Made by a program: the position numbers and the translations under genes. A stretch of DNA of 64,000 nt, taken from NCBI GenBank assembly GCA_024760905.1, contig CM045751.1:5780001-5844000 (forward strand). Reading direction: 5' to 3'. Below the pieces are notes generated by a model. The model worked only from the letters and a program-made list of their open reading frames with translations. It had not been told where the DNA came from and did not search any database. Below are positions 32,365-43,615 of this stretch, piece by piece; position 1 is the stretch's first letter; each line of letters opens with the position of its first letter. The stretch is from Plotosus lineatus (taxonomy: Eukaryota; Chordata; Actinopteri; Siluriformes; Plotosidae).

Positions 32365-32712
32365 TATGGGGAAGTGGTGGCCTAGTAGTATAGGGTGCTG
32401 AATCGCTGATCCTCAAGGTTGGGGGTTTGAGTCCCACTTTTCACAAGGTTGTCACTGTCCACCCCCAGAGCAGCAAACTGTGTTATCAAAGGTCAGCCGT
32501 GTCTCTCACTGTCTATGGTGAGAGGTTCATATTAAAGAACCATTGCTGACTTTTGTAAAGAGTAGCTGCATAGCCATCAGTGTGTTTCTGTCCCTTGCTA
32601 AGGGTTGTGTCAGGAAGGGCATCTGACGTAAAAACCTATGCCAAATCAAACTTGCGAATCGGATGATTCGCTGTGGTGACCCCTGATAAAGAGAAAAAGC
32701 CAAAAGGAGATT
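32365..32712 (+). mobile_element. SINE-I with tail A
   Basis: AAGTGGTGGCCTAGTAGTAT head, GTTGGGGGTTTGAGTCCCAC, GTCAGGAAGGGCATCTGACG, ATGATTCGCTGTGGTGACCC, GCCAAAAGGAG end. Confidence 0.9.
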
Positions 32713-32743
32713 ATGTGTGTATATACACACACACACACACACG

Positions 32744-34118
32744 TCCTTCTCAAAAAAAAAATTAGCATATTGTGATAAAAAGGTCATTATTTTCTGTAAA
32801 TGTACTGATAAACATTAGACTGTCATATTTTAGATTCATTACACACAACTGAAGTAGTTCAAGCCTAGCTTATTGTTTTAATACTGATAATTTTGACAAA
32901 AAAAGTAAAGAAAAACCAAAAATCCCCACCTCAAAAAATTTGCATATTTCATCCGACCAATAAAAAAATATATATAAATAAAAAAAACCCTTCAAATAAT
33001 GATGTTCAGTTCTGCACTCAATACTTCATCGGGAATCCTTTTGCAGAAATGACTGCTTCAATGCGGCGTGGCATGGAGGCAATCAGCCTGTGGCACTGCT
33101 GAGGTGTTGTGGAGGCCCAGGATGCTTCGATGGCGGCCTTAAGCTCATCCACAGTGTTGGGTCTGGTGTCTCAACTTTCTTCACAATATCCCACAGATTC
33201 TCTATGAGGTTCAGGTCAGGAGAGTTGGCAGGCCAGTTGAGCACAGTAATACCATGGTCAGTAAACCATTTCCCAGTGGTTTTGGCACTGTGAGCAGGTG
33301 CCAGGTCGTGCTGAAAAATTAAAATCTTCATCTCCATAAAGCTTTTCAGCAGATGGAAGCATGAAGTGCTCCAAAATCTCCTGATAGTTCACTGCATTGA
33401 CCCTGCCCTTGATAAAACACAGTGGACCAACACCAGCAGCTGACATGGCACCCCAGACCATCACTGACTGTGGGTACTTGACACTGGACTTCAGGCATTT
33501 TGGCATTTCCTTCTCCCAAGTCTTCCTCCAGACTCTGGCACCTTGATTTCCGAATGACATGCAAAATTTGCTTTCATCTGAAAAAAAGTAGTTTGGACCA
33601 CTGAGCAACAGTCCAGTGCTGCTTCTCTATAGCCCAGGTCAGGCGCTTCTGCCGCTGTTTCTGGTTCAAAAGTGGCTTGACCCGGGGAATGCGGCACCTG
33701 TAGCCCAGTCCACTGCTTCCACAGGTCCCCCAAGGTCTGGAATCGGCCCTTCTCCACGATCTTCCTCAGGGTCCGGTCACCTCTTCTGGTTGTGCAGCGT
33801 TTTCTGCCACACTTTTTCCTTCCCACAGACGTCCCACTGAGGTGTCTTGATACAGCACTCTGGGAACAGCCTATTCGCTCAGAGATTTCTTTCTGTGTCT
33901 TACCCTCTTGCTTGAGGGTGTCAGTGATGTCCTTCTGGACAGCAGTCAGGTCGGCAATCTTACCAATGATTGTGGTTTTGAGTAATGAACCAGGCTGGGA
34001 GTTTTCAAAAGCCTCAGGAATCTTTTGCAGGTGTTTAGAGTTAATTGGCTGATTCAGATGATTAGGTTAATAGCTCGTTTAGACTACCTGAACATGATAT
34101 GCTAATTTTTTGAGAATG

Positions 34119-34120
<2 letters not shown>
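32744..34120 (-). mobile_element. Tc1-like transposon, about 1.38 kb, broken
   Basis: The inverted ends share TTCTCAAAAAA and AATTAGCATAT (left, just after the CA run; right TATGCTAATTTTTTGAGAAT). A transposase reads on the - strand with frameshifts. Length fits a complete Tc1 element. TA repeats and GT repeats flank it. Confidence 0.92.
33083..33990 (-). pseudogene. Tc1-like transposase (DD34E), frameshifted
   Basis: From the 5' end: helix-turn-helix (TDTLKQEGKTQKEISERIGC), second HTH/linker with GRKKCGRKRCTTRRGDRTL, catalytic D in FFSDESKF, second D in FQHDLAPAHSA, and E in SPDLNLIENLWDIVKK. Fragments fall in alternating frames (two shifts, near 33500-33600 and 33260-33340). The expected start position reads ATT where Tc1 relatives have ATG, so no intact product can be made. 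Confidence 0.9.
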
Positions 34121-34122
<2 letters not shown>

Positions 34123-34179
<57 letters not shown>

Positions 34180-34232
34180 GGTGTGTGTGTGTGTGTGTTT
34201 ATGTATGTATGTAATATATATATATATATATA
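34123..34232. repeat. (GT)n(TA)n compound microsatellite
   Basis: GT at 34123-34151, TA at 34154-34180, GT at 34181-34198, TA at 34213-34231. Confidence 0.92.
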
Positions 34233-34234
34233 GT

Positions 34235-35002
34235 ATTCATACTGTCTCTTTTATGACCACATCTCAGCCTCGAAAGCAGTAATGTATGGCGCCTTTAGTG
34301 ATATACCAACACTGTTGTTTCTTAAACTTAATTCCCATGCTATTACACCTCTGTGAACTGGAGGGAGGGGCACATTTGATTGACAAGCTGCCAAAATGAT
34401 TCTCTATCTTTCAGTGGTGATCGATCTGTAAATAACAACAGTCTGTGTAAATGTGTTGCTTTAACACCGGAAAGAGTGTAATTAAAAAATCTTTGGCAAC
34501 CTGGAGAAATTTTAATAACATTCTATGGATCGACTGTGTGACATTTTGACGGAGCGCAGTCGTCGCGCTGACATGATGGAAAAATGAAGCCAATTCAATC
34601 CGCCATTTTCTCGACGAGTGGGATCCACGTGCTTCTTTGCCCACCACGCCCCCTTTTTCCAGGTGTGATGATTGGAATTTTAAATTCTCCATAGCATGAT
34701 GATTCTTCAATTCGAGTGCATTCTGAACACCGTTATATGAACTGCCTTGAGGTTAATAACAAAAACGTTTAATTTTAATTAATTAATCTGAGAGATTATT
34801 GTTTTTTGTTTAACAGGTTAAACTCTCATTTTTATAAATTGATTTATCAAATATTTTGTGACTGACTTTTTTTTTTTTTTTAATAAGACGCTTTTTGTCA
34901 CTAAAAGCAAGGCTGGAAATCGCAGATTCCCTGTGGATTAACTTCTGTCCACAGCGAGTGAGCGTCTGAACACAGCACCGCAGGCGAGGTGAGTTGACAC
35001 AG
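34235..35002. other. intergenic, no gene seen
   Basis: Unique-looking sequence. A donor-like GAGGTGAGT at about 34986 follows a CpG-containing stretch, but no exon is supportable. Confidence 0.4.
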
Positions 35003-35180
35003 CAGGAATCACCAGCCTTTCTGAAACTCGGAGCTACTTCTTGTGGACCAATTAATGTGGGGAGCTACAGTTTAATACACACTTCTGAAATAGTCAATTT
35101 ACTCTATTTAACTTTAATTATATGTTATTGCTAATAATTAATGATGTTCATCTATGTGAAGACACTGAACGTTAAAACCA

Positions 35181-35365
35181 GTGGTTAGCATGGTAGCTAG
35201 CATGACACGTTTTGAAATGTCTCTCAACATTACGCCGCTTTGTCGTCAATTCCTCGCAAACGTGACAGACGACGATCTTTCACAGTGGAGAAAAAGAACT
35301 CTTCCTCACACCCGCTGTGAAAATTATGTTGTTTGCTTTCTCTTTTCTGTCATGTTTTCGGGGGT
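35181..35365 (+). other. unassigned open frame ending at a donor-like site
   Basis: An open frame with two N-glycosylation-type sequons (NIT, NVT), LCRQFLANVTDDDLSQW and a hydrophobic stretch YVVCFLFSVMFSG ends at CGGGGGTAAGT. It sits inside the hAT-derived region. No family recognised; it may be chance or captured exon sequence. Confidence 0.2.
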
Positions 35366-35711
35366 AAGTCACCTCCTCACCTTCACTGCGCCAGCTAGCA
35401 CGTCACGAAGCTACTATGCTAACTCCTCTCACAGAGCAGCGCGCGATGAGCGGGAAAAATGCACGAGTTATAAACGGCAGCCTTTTTTCATGAAACTGAG
35501 GAAAAACTCTTAAGCATCCAGTTGCCATGGAAATTGGCTAGCTCTAATATAGTATGAAATACAGTATACAATTTTGAAAGATTTTTTTTAATTATCATTT
35601 TCAATTTCACACCAAATGCAAGCAAGATTTAAAAAAACAATCTCGGCAACAAAAATTTAGATACAGCTCACTGGTAAGTGTCACTATGGTGATCTATGTT
35701 TAGAACCGGCC

Positions 35712-36350
35712 AGGGGCCACCCATGTGGTCTTTGTGGGTGACTTGGTGCCCGCGGGGGCCACCCGTGTGGCCTTTGTGGGTGACTTGGTGCCCGCGGGGG
35801 CCACCCGTGTGGTCTTTTGTGGGTGACCTGGTGCCCGCGGGGGCCACCCGTGTGGTCTTTGTGGGTGACCTGGTGCCCGCGGGGGCCACCCGTGTGGTCT
35901 TTGTGGGTGACCTGGTGCCCGCGGGGGCCACCCGTGTGGTCTTTGTGGGTGACCTGGTGCCCGCGGGGGCCACCCGTGTGGTCTTTGTGGGTGACCTGGT
36001 GCCCGCGGGGGCCACCCGTGTGGTCTTTGTGGGTGACCTGGTGCCCGCGGGGGCCACCCGTGTGGTCTTTGTGGGTGACCTGGTGCCCGCGGGGGCCACC
36101 CGTGTGGTCTTTGTGGGTGACCTGGTGCCAGGGGGCCACCCGTGTGGTCTTTGTGGGTGACCTGGTGCCCGCGGGGGCCACCCGTGTGGTCTTTGTGGGT
36201 GACCTGGTGCCCGCGGGGGCCACCCGTGTGGTCTTTGTGGGTGACCTGGTGCCCGCGGGGGCCACCCGTGTGGTCTTTGTGGGTGACTTGGTGCACGCGG
36301 GGGCCACCCGTGTGGTCTTTGTGGGTGATTTGGTGACCGTGGGCACCATG
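35712..36350 (+). repeat. 42-bp minisatellite, ~15 units
   Basis: Units begin GTGGTCTTTGTGGGTGACCT and end GCGGGGGCCACCCGT. Starts fall at 35725, 35767, 35809, 35852, then every 42 bp to 36104, then 36143 (39-bp unit) and on to 36311. Internal units are nearly identical; one has a 1-bp insertion and one a 3-bp deletion. Because 42 is a multiple of 3, long open frames up to 267 codons arise on both strands and are spurious. Confidence 0.97.
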
Positions 36351-36363
36351 TTGGTGACCACTG

Positions 36364-36796
36364 GTGTATTGTATATAAAATCCACCTTAATGTTTTTGGT
36401 AGTGTGTGTGTGTATGTTTTCACTGAAGAGCTGGTGGCTGCGACATTGACCTGGTCTAAAATGTATTTTAATCAGAATAAGAATCATTGCTGTGCTGCCA
36501 GTATAAAATCATGTTGTTTTGATATTGTCATTGTTATTGAAACAAGATGTAAAACAGGTGAATTAGAGATACTAAGCCACTGAGCCTCAGTGATTTCTCC
36601 AGGAAACTTTTAAATTTGGCCAAAATATACTGATTGAAAACACATAGGCTAGTAACTCGGGAAACGTCAACTTCAAATTTTCTGGGCCCAGATATTCACG
36701 TGCCCGCAAAAAAGCTATAAAGACATTTTGTTTTTGTCATAAGATGAACCCAGATTTTTTAAAGAATATAATTCTGCTCACATCAATGTAATATGT

Positions 36797-36827
<31 letters not shown>

Positions 36828-37290
36828 CAGGGCTTTAATTTCTCAAAGATGTTTAATCGATGTGAAATCGAAATTCAGGTCATTCCATGTGACACAACAC
36901 TCAACACCTCGGTATAAACAACGAGTGGTATTTATTATAGGTATCGGGAAGTAGGAACCGGCTGTATCACCGTCTTGTTTATTTTTGTCATCCAAGTTTA
37001 GACTCTCAGCAAACTTCACAGAAAGCCAAATTCTCAAAATAACTGTCACACAAGGATGGACAGTGGTCACGTCATGCCGCTGAGATGATGCAGGATATGA
37101 GGATCTTCCTTCCAGCAGAGACTTGCTGCTAAATATAGATTGTGTTGACATGCATGTTAAACAGTCATTACGTGAACATCATACTCGACCACCTGTGAAA
37201 TAAAACCGTTTCCTGGCGCGTGTAGACAATACACATGCTTCCTGGGAGTTGTGTGAGGATTCTTTGAGTGAGCTACAGGAAGGAGGTGAC
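36364..37290. other. intergenic, no gene seen
   Basis: Contains a T30 run at about 36799-36827. Otherwise unassigned. Confidence 0.5.
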
Positions 37291-37299
37291 GTGGAAACA

Positions 37300-37535
37300 C
37301 AGCACGTGTGTGGTTGGTTAATGTGTATGTATCCTGTGGGTACGCCAGATATTTTCCAAAGTCCAAAGACGTGCGCATTAGGCTGTCTCCAATTGCCCTG
37401 AGCCATAAGTGTAAATGGTTATGTGTGTTGGCTTTGCGATGGTCTAGCGAGCTGTTCAGGGTGTACCCTGATTTCGCCCAGTGCCCCGTGATCAGTTTTG
37501 CCCTCCTTGTGACCCTTGAATGATTAAGAGTGGGG
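37300..37535 (+). mobile_element. SINE-II fragment with tail B
   Basis: CCAAAGTCCAAAGACGTGCG, TTGCGATGGTCTAGCGAGCT, GTTCAGGGTGTACCCTGATT and CCTTGAATGATTAAG. Confidence 0.65.
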
Positions 37536-37544
37536 GGCCATGGG

Positions 37545-37715
37545 AAAACTAGAGCTTCATCTCAGCTGACATTGGGCAAAGGCAGAGTACACATTTAACT
37601 GATTACTGTAGGACAAACATTCACTTACACCCACAACTTGAGGCAATTTTAAACAGCCAATTAGTGTATTGTGCATGTCTTTGGGCTGTGGGAGGAAACT
37701 GTAGTACCTGTACTT
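37545..37715 (-). mobile_element. SINE-II fragment, inverted
   Basis: - strand CTCCCACAGCCCAAAGACAT, then AATTGCCTCAAGTTGTGGGT and tail-B GCTGAGATGAAGCTC. It forms an inverted pair with the preceding copy. Confidence 0.65.
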
Positions 37716-37926
37716 GCGCCTTATCTATTCCACAATTATTAGCACCCCTAACAATCCCTAGGAAATAACTGTAATTGAATTTTTTTGTTGTTGTCATTTC
37801 TACAGTCCTTTACAAAGCTGTTCAAAGTATCCATGAACATTTAATTCGTAATTCATCACTTCCTTTTTCTCTGGGGTATAAATACAACATGACACAGAGG
37901 CCATTTCTCTTATGCACCCTTCAATA

Positions 37927-38790
37927 TGGGAAAGACAAAGGAACACACCGTTCAAGTGAGGCAGATGTGTGTCGACCTTCACAAGTCAGACAATGGCTGC
38001 AAGAAAATCTCCCTTCGCCTGCACCAGCTCGTATCCACTGTCAGAGGAATCTTTAAGGGTTTAAAACGACCTGAACAGTGGTCAACAAACCTGGATGAGG
38101 ACACAAGGTTATTTTGCCACCATGCACAGTGAGGAAGATGGTAAGAGGAATAAAAAGTTCTCCAAAGCTCACGGTTGAAGTGATTGCAACAAATGGGAGC
38201 ATCTTCAGGGAACAAAGTCTCCAAAACAACTACCAGGCGTCATCTATGTGTCAACAAGCTGTTTGGGATGCATGCAGAGAATAAAAACCCTTTTCTCTCA
38301 CAATCATAAACGCAAATGTCTGGAGTTCGCTCAGCAGCACTAGGACTTCAACTGGGACCGTGTTCTTTGGTCAGATAAGACCAAGATAGAATTTTTTTTT
38401 TTTTTTTGCCAACAAACACTCAAAATGGTTCTGGTGGAACACCCAAGATGAGTGTGCAGAAAATCACCTCATGCCCACTGTGAAGTATGGGCGAGGATCA
38501 GTGATGCTGTGGACTGTGGACAGTGATGCTGTGGGAACCTTGTTAAGGTGCATGTCATCATGAATGCTTTGAAATACCAAATAAAAATGGGGTGTCCTCT
38601 GTCTGAAAGCTGAAGATGGGTCGTCATTGGGTCTTTCAGCAAGATAATGACCTTAACCATGTGGCCAAATCTACACAGAAATGGTTCACCAGTCAGATTC
38701 AGGCTCTCCCGGTCTCCAGACCTCAGCCCCATTGAAACCTTGTGGGGTGAGCTGAAGAGAAGAGTGCAGAGGAGAGGACCCAGGTCGCTG
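37927..38790 (+). pseudogene. Tc1-like transposase, heavily mutated
   Basis: Fragments: GKTKEHTVQVRQMCVDLHKS (HTH), FNWDRVLWSDKTKIEF (first Asp), [32 protein letters not shown] (second Asp), and a corrupted SRPQPH stretch where SPDLNPIE is expected. Several frameshifts and stops. Confidence 0.82.
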
Positions 38791-38802
38791 GATGATTTAG
38801 AG

Positions 38803-39132
38803 CAGGGGTCACCGACCTTTTTGAAACCGAGAGCTACTTCTTGGGTACCAATTAATGCGAAGGGCTACCAGGTCAAAACACACCTCTGAAATTACAAATT
38901 TGCTCAATTTACCTTTAATTATATGTTATCATTAATAATTAATGATATTTATCTATGTGAAGATATTGATTTGATTTAAAATATATTCAAAAAAATTAGA
39001 TGCAGCTCAATGGAGAGTGGCGCTATGGAGCTGTGGGCCTGTCCTAAAACTAGCAGTGAACAGGTCCGCGGGCAACTTATAGTGTCCTTGCGGGCTACCT
39101 GGTGCCCACGGGCACCACGTTGGTGATCCCTG
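38803..39132 (+). mobile_element. hAT MITE with perfect 8-bp target duplication
   Basis: Ends CAGGGGTCACCGACC and ACGTTGGTGATCCCTG, flanked by ATTTAGAG at 38795-38802 and 39133-39140. It contains GAGAGCTACTTCTTGGGTAC and GGGCTACCTGGTGCCCACGG. Inserted in the Tc1-like transposase remnant. Confidence 0.96.
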
Positions 39133-39474
39133 ATTTAGAGAGATTGTGCACAGAGGAAATGGTCCAAGATTTCTATTGTTTTATTCTCACATCTTGAGAA
39201 ACATTACAGGAGATTATGTGCTGTATTGTTGGTAAAAGGTGGTTGTCCAAAGTGTTAACAGGGGAGTGCTCAGAGTGGCACACATGATTTGATGTTAAAG
39301 AATTATTTCTTAATGTGAGATTTCCCCCCACACACACTGAATAAATGCACTTGAATTAAAGATTGGATTTTTATTGGGGTTCTATATTTTTTGGGGGAGG
39401 AAGAAGAATTTATTTGAGGCTAAAGAATACATCTGAGCTGGAGGGACCAATAATTATGGAGGGCAGTGTGTGTT

Positions 39475-40995
39475 CAAAATGTATTTGTTATTTATGAAAT
39501 AGATTTTTGTCAGATAAAGACAAACACAATCTGTTGGTAAAACAGTAATGGCTACACATCTCCTTTTATTTACAGGAAACATGTAGTCCCCCCCCCCCCA
39601 ATCTTCCTCCTCTGGCTGCAGAAAATAGCCCCACCATCCTGCTGACCGCTCATCTCTCTGTCTCTCAGAATTGTCCTGCCTGCTATTTTAGTCTTCCTCG
39701 CCATGTTGCATTTGAAATGTTAGTCTGACCTTTGACCTTGGTTAACCAGTGGGGCTTAAAATTAGCAACGTGGCCTAAAATCATTCTGGGAACTCTTCAA
39801 GGGGATTTTGGTGCTTGGTGGAAGTTGTGAGCTGCTCCCTGGGAGAAACGTAACGCAGCACATTTTCTCGTGAGAATGCCACAGGGCTTGAAGTGTGTAT
39901 GTTTGTGTGTGTGTGTGTGTGTGTGTGAGTGAGTGTCCATGCACGTGTGTGTATGTGTCCGTGTCAGAAGAGAGTGTACTGATGTCTGCTGACTGCTTGC
40001 ACTCATCACTCAGCTGTAGTTTTAACAGGCTGTGCTTCTGCAGGGGAGATGAGATTCTCCTTCTGTCTGCTGAGTGACAATATAAAGGACCCAAACATTC
40101 CATAATAAAAATTATCATTAAAGTTATTCTTTCACTCGTGAATAGCTAGTGTGATATCTTCCATTATCAATTTTTTTTGTCTGAATGCAAAGGTTTCCCG
40201 GTGAAACCACCCAAGCTCCCATGCTTAGTGTCTCTTATTGACCTATTTTACATCCTGCTTTGGTTCCGTGTCTGTTTATAACCTGGTCATACGACGATGA
40301 TTCATAGAAAGACAAAGTGTGAGATCAAGAAGGAAAAGAGAAATAAAAAGAGAGGGAAATATTTATTAATGTCATCATACACGGTGGAAGGGATCATTGA
40401 CACTCGCATACAAATCGTAAGCAAATGGTTTCAGAAAGACGTTGTGGCAGATTACATTTTATTCCCAAAATATTTGCGCCCCTGAAAAGTAGGAGCGGCC
40501 GGGTTCTGTAGTACTGTATAACAGTAAGAAGCACTGATTCTTAAAGCTTATCACAATTTAACAGAATTCATAGTTGTGCCTCACTGTAGTGTTTTCACTC
40601 ATCAATACCCAGCATGCATTATTCAAATACACCATGTAACCATTTAAATGCTTCATGTCCTTTATCCTCTGAATGCTGCAGTTCTGCCTGGAACAGGACC
40701 AACTCGAAACACATTCCAAACTCGATCAAACCCCAAAATCATTACCAAAAAAACCTTTATTTAAAAGTTATTAACATTCAACAATGCATTTGTATAAATT
40801 AGTATTAAAGCCAGTTTCCATCCATATTAAAGGCCAAAAAATGACTTCCTACTCGGCCTGTTAGGAAACTTATTAACAATGGGTAGCTGTCATGTTTGAT
40901 CTTTCATACTTTTGAATGATCATATCTTCTGAGACCCCGGTTAACAGTTGTACAATTGATAAATAAATAAAAATAATATTGCTTTTGTATTTATC
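39475..40995. other. intergenic, no gene seen
   Basis: A GT repeat at about 39905-39936 and a C-run at 39588. Open frames are short and unrecognised. Confidence 0.5.
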
Positions 40996-40999
40996 CAGG

Positions 41000-41285
41000 C
41001 AGCATAGTGACATATTGGTTAATACAGTTGCCTAACAGCAAGAAGGTCCTGGGTTCGAGACCCAGGTGCTGTGATTCTGTATATAGTTCTCATGTTTTCT
41101 CTGTGCTTTTGAGTTTTTTCCACAGTCCAAAGACATGAACATTAGACTAATTGACTGCTCTCGGTGTGAGTGTGAGTTGTTGTATGTGATGGACAAGCAA
41201 GCTATTCAGGGTATACTTGAGTCGCTGAGATAAGCCTCCCTGCACACCTAGTGGAATTAAGCAGTTTGGCAAATGAATGAATTTA
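41000..41285 (+). mobile_element. SINE-II with tail B
   Basis: GCAAGAAGGTCCTGGGTTCG, TCTCATGTTTTCTCTGTGCT, CCACAGTCCAAAGACATGAA, GTGGAATTAAGCAGTTTGG, AATGAATGAATT. Confidence 0.82.
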
Positions 41286-41314
41286 TCTATAAAGTGATGG
41301 GGAAGTGTTCATTA

Positions 41315-41445
41315 TCTTCATCATTCATTCATTTTCTGAACCAATTAATCCTAATTAGGTTTGCGGTGAGGCTGGCACCCATCTCAGCCGACTTTGGGAA
41401 ATGGCAGGGTACACCCTGGACAGCTCAGCAGGCCATTGCAGGACT
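41315..41445 (-). mobile_element. SINE tail-B fragment
   Basis: - strand: GGCCTGCTGAGCTGTCCAGG, GCTGAGATGGGTGCCAGCC, CCTAATTAGGATTAATTGG, AAAATGAATGAATG. Confidence 0.8.
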
Positions 41446-41489
41446 CATCATTATGATCACTATTATGCTAAAATGTTATTTATATTTCA

Positions 41490-42690
41490 GCTCCTCCTGA
41501 AAACTTCCAATACGATGTGGATTGGAGTGAATTTTTTTTTTTTTTTTTTTAGTCTTGGCACCCTTGTTCAGTGCAGATAAATGTAATGTCAGAAAATGCA
41601 ACCAAGATAAAACATTTCGGAACCTTTTCCACTTTTCATGCAGCTCAACTCAGAAAGCTTAAAAAAAATGTTTAGAAAGAATAGAAAAGGGGGGAAAAAT
41701 ACAATAACCTAGTTGCATATATGTGCACACGTTATATAATCGTGTCCCTTTCTTTGTTATACAGGACACGTTTTGTGGAAGAAGCCCATCAAGCTCCCAA
41801 ATCGTAGTTGCAAAAAAAAAAAAAGCTCCAGCTTTAAAAAATGATGAGGATCTTCTCCGTTCTCTTCAAGTCATTCCACATGTTTTTAATAAGAATCAAC
41901 TCTGGGCTTTTAAAATATCAACATCATCTTCTGAAGACATTCCTTTGTTGATTTGGATTCGTGCTGGGTTGGTTTTCTTCATAATCTACAGCTGTCTGCA
42001 GAAGGCTGCAGGTTTTAATCTGAAGTAAAATGGTTATTTGGAGCACTCCATGATTCTATTATATATTTCCTCTATCTTTGTTTGAGTTCTAGTAACAGCT
42101 GAAGAAAAGCGGTTCGATAGCATGGATCTACCACCACCGTGCTTCACTGTGAATATGGTGCCCTTTGGGTGATCAGCTGGCCTGTTTTTGCATAAAATGC
42201 AGAATTTTATGCCCTGAATGTTGAGCTCTATGATGATTTAAACAACCTGCCCACAGTCAACTGGGAATCGCTCCACATGTCTTTGGGATCCTGATGGATA
42301 AGAAGTACAGATAATGGATGGATGGAAGGTTGTTCTACCTTGGCTTTATCAGAACATAATGAAATGTTCAAACGGTTTTGGGAAACTTTTGACCTTCCAT
42401 CTAGCCACCCTGCCCCACAGTCCAGATATATGAAGAATTCAAAAGATTGTTGTGATCACACAGGGAGCATCCAGTACTTGGCTGGCATTTCTGCAGCCTC
42501 CCTGCTGTGTTTTCGTTTTGTACTTTTGTCATTTGGCATTTTTGGAGGTGTTCTTGCTGCCATGGTGCAGCGTTTTAGCAACTTGTTGGCCTTCCAAAAC
42601 CTTTTGTACATGCTTTTAATTTTTACTGATTTATTTATTTATTTAGACCATGACTTCAGCAGACAGATAAGACCATGGTGATGTCCAGAA
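41490..42690 (-). mobile_element. decayed transposon-like region (low confidence)
   Basis: Includes CACCACCGTGCTTCACTGTG, AATATGGTGCCCTTTGGGTG, typical of antisense decayed Tc1-type or related DNA transposons in fish. No termini or frame could be defined. The 119-codon open frame at 42322-42681 is likely fortuitous. Confidence 0.3.
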
Positions 42691-42798
42691 AATCACACAG
42701 AAATATCTGATGTGAATTTGGGGTTCATTGCACTCAGTTCATTCAAGACTGAATAATGGTAAATAATATTGTATATGCATTTAAATGGTGGGGGGTGG

Positions 42799-43097
42799 GG
42801 CAATAGCGGGTTGGTGGAAAGGTGCTGGATCGGGCGTTTACGCCCCACTCTCAACAGGTTGTCACTGCTGTCCATCCCAGTGCAGCTAAATTGGGTTCTC
42901 AAAGGCCGGTCATGTCTCTCACTGTCTGCAGTGAGAATCATTTAAAAGAACTTTTGTCAAGAGTAGCTGCAGAGCCATCATCAGGTTGCTGCCCTGTGAT
43001 GGCCTGGCAAGCTGGTCAGGGTGTGCTCTGCCCTCGCCCAGAGTCAGCTGAGATGGGCAACCCGAATTGGGATTAAGCAGTTCAGAAAATGAATAAA
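42799..43097 (+). mobile_element. SINE-I with tail B
   Basis: AGGTGCTGGATCGGGC head (B box decayed), AAAGGCCGGTCATGTCTCTC, GATGGCCTGGCAAGCTGGTC, GAATTGGGATTAAGCAGTTC, AATGAATAAATG. Confidence 0.82.
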
Positions 43098-43299
43098 TGC
43101 GTAAACGAATTAATGATGCTGAGAAAGGTCACATGCACTATTATAAAAGTCTGTGCAGACCAATGCAACCGACAAAGAACTTTTAGTTGTAACAGTAGTT
43201 AGTCTCACAGTTACTGCCATCTTTTCAATATAGCGCTTGCGTCCATGGCATGTCAACATTTATCAAAGACACTGGCAACAGTCTTCATTTCAGAATGTA

Positions 43300-43470
43300 G
43301 CCCAGTTGTAGCCCATGTATTGCCCACGTGTAGTGTAGCTTTGGCCATCTACTGCCTGTGTGGGTCCCAACGTCAAAACCCAATTTTAGTCCAGACCCAG
43401 CTGAAGTCCAATTAACCCAAGTGAGATCCATGTGTGCTTCAAATTGATGTGTTTGCTTCCAATCAAGCCG
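43300..43470. repeat. degenerate CCCA/TGGGC-rich short repeats
   Basis: GTAGCCCATGTATTGCCCAC and related words recur loosely; the open frame across it is probably spurious. Confidence 0.35.
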
Positions 43471-43615
43471 GATCAGTCCCCGGAACAAAATCATCTCCAC
43501 TTTGTTCGACACTGACCTGATCTTTGCTTGAATTCAATTTCTCTGAATGACTCTCTTCAGCAGAAAGTGAGACTTTCAGCCAGCAGGGCTTCCTGGAAGA
43601 CATGTGTCTCTCATT

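Larger units (their letters stand above)
35003..36363 (+). mobile_element. hAT-type element with internal insertion and expanded minisatellite
   Basis: The left part (CAGGAATCACCAGCCTTTCT, GAGCTACTTCTTGTGGACCA, TTAATTATATGTTATTGC) aligns with the hAT MITE at 38803. The right part resumes at TTTAGATACAGCTCACTGG and ends GGGCACCATGTTGGTGACCA. About 400 bp of unrelated sequence and the 42-bp minisatellite lie between. No clear 8-bp duplication is found. Confidence 0.7.
37729..39470 (+). mobile_element. Tc1-like transposon, decayed, with nested hAT
   Basis: Inverted ends CACAATTATTAGCACCCC and GGGACCAATAATTATGG; the right side reads GGAGGGCAGTGTG. The transposase remnant is on the + strand. A hAT MITE at 38803-39132 splits the 3' part. 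Without it the element is about 1.4 kb, as expected for Tc1. Confidence 0.85.

Noticed and set aside
35668..36487. Open frames of 154-267 codons on both strands, rich in Pro/Arg/Trp/Thr repeats
   Set aside because: They are produced by a 42-bp minisatellite whose unit length is a multiple of three. Open frames occur in several phases on both strands with no start context, splice signals or homology.
42322..42681. 119-codon frame with a hydrophobic segment
   Set aside because: Lies in what looks like decayed transposon sequence, and the start is inside a GATG repeat.
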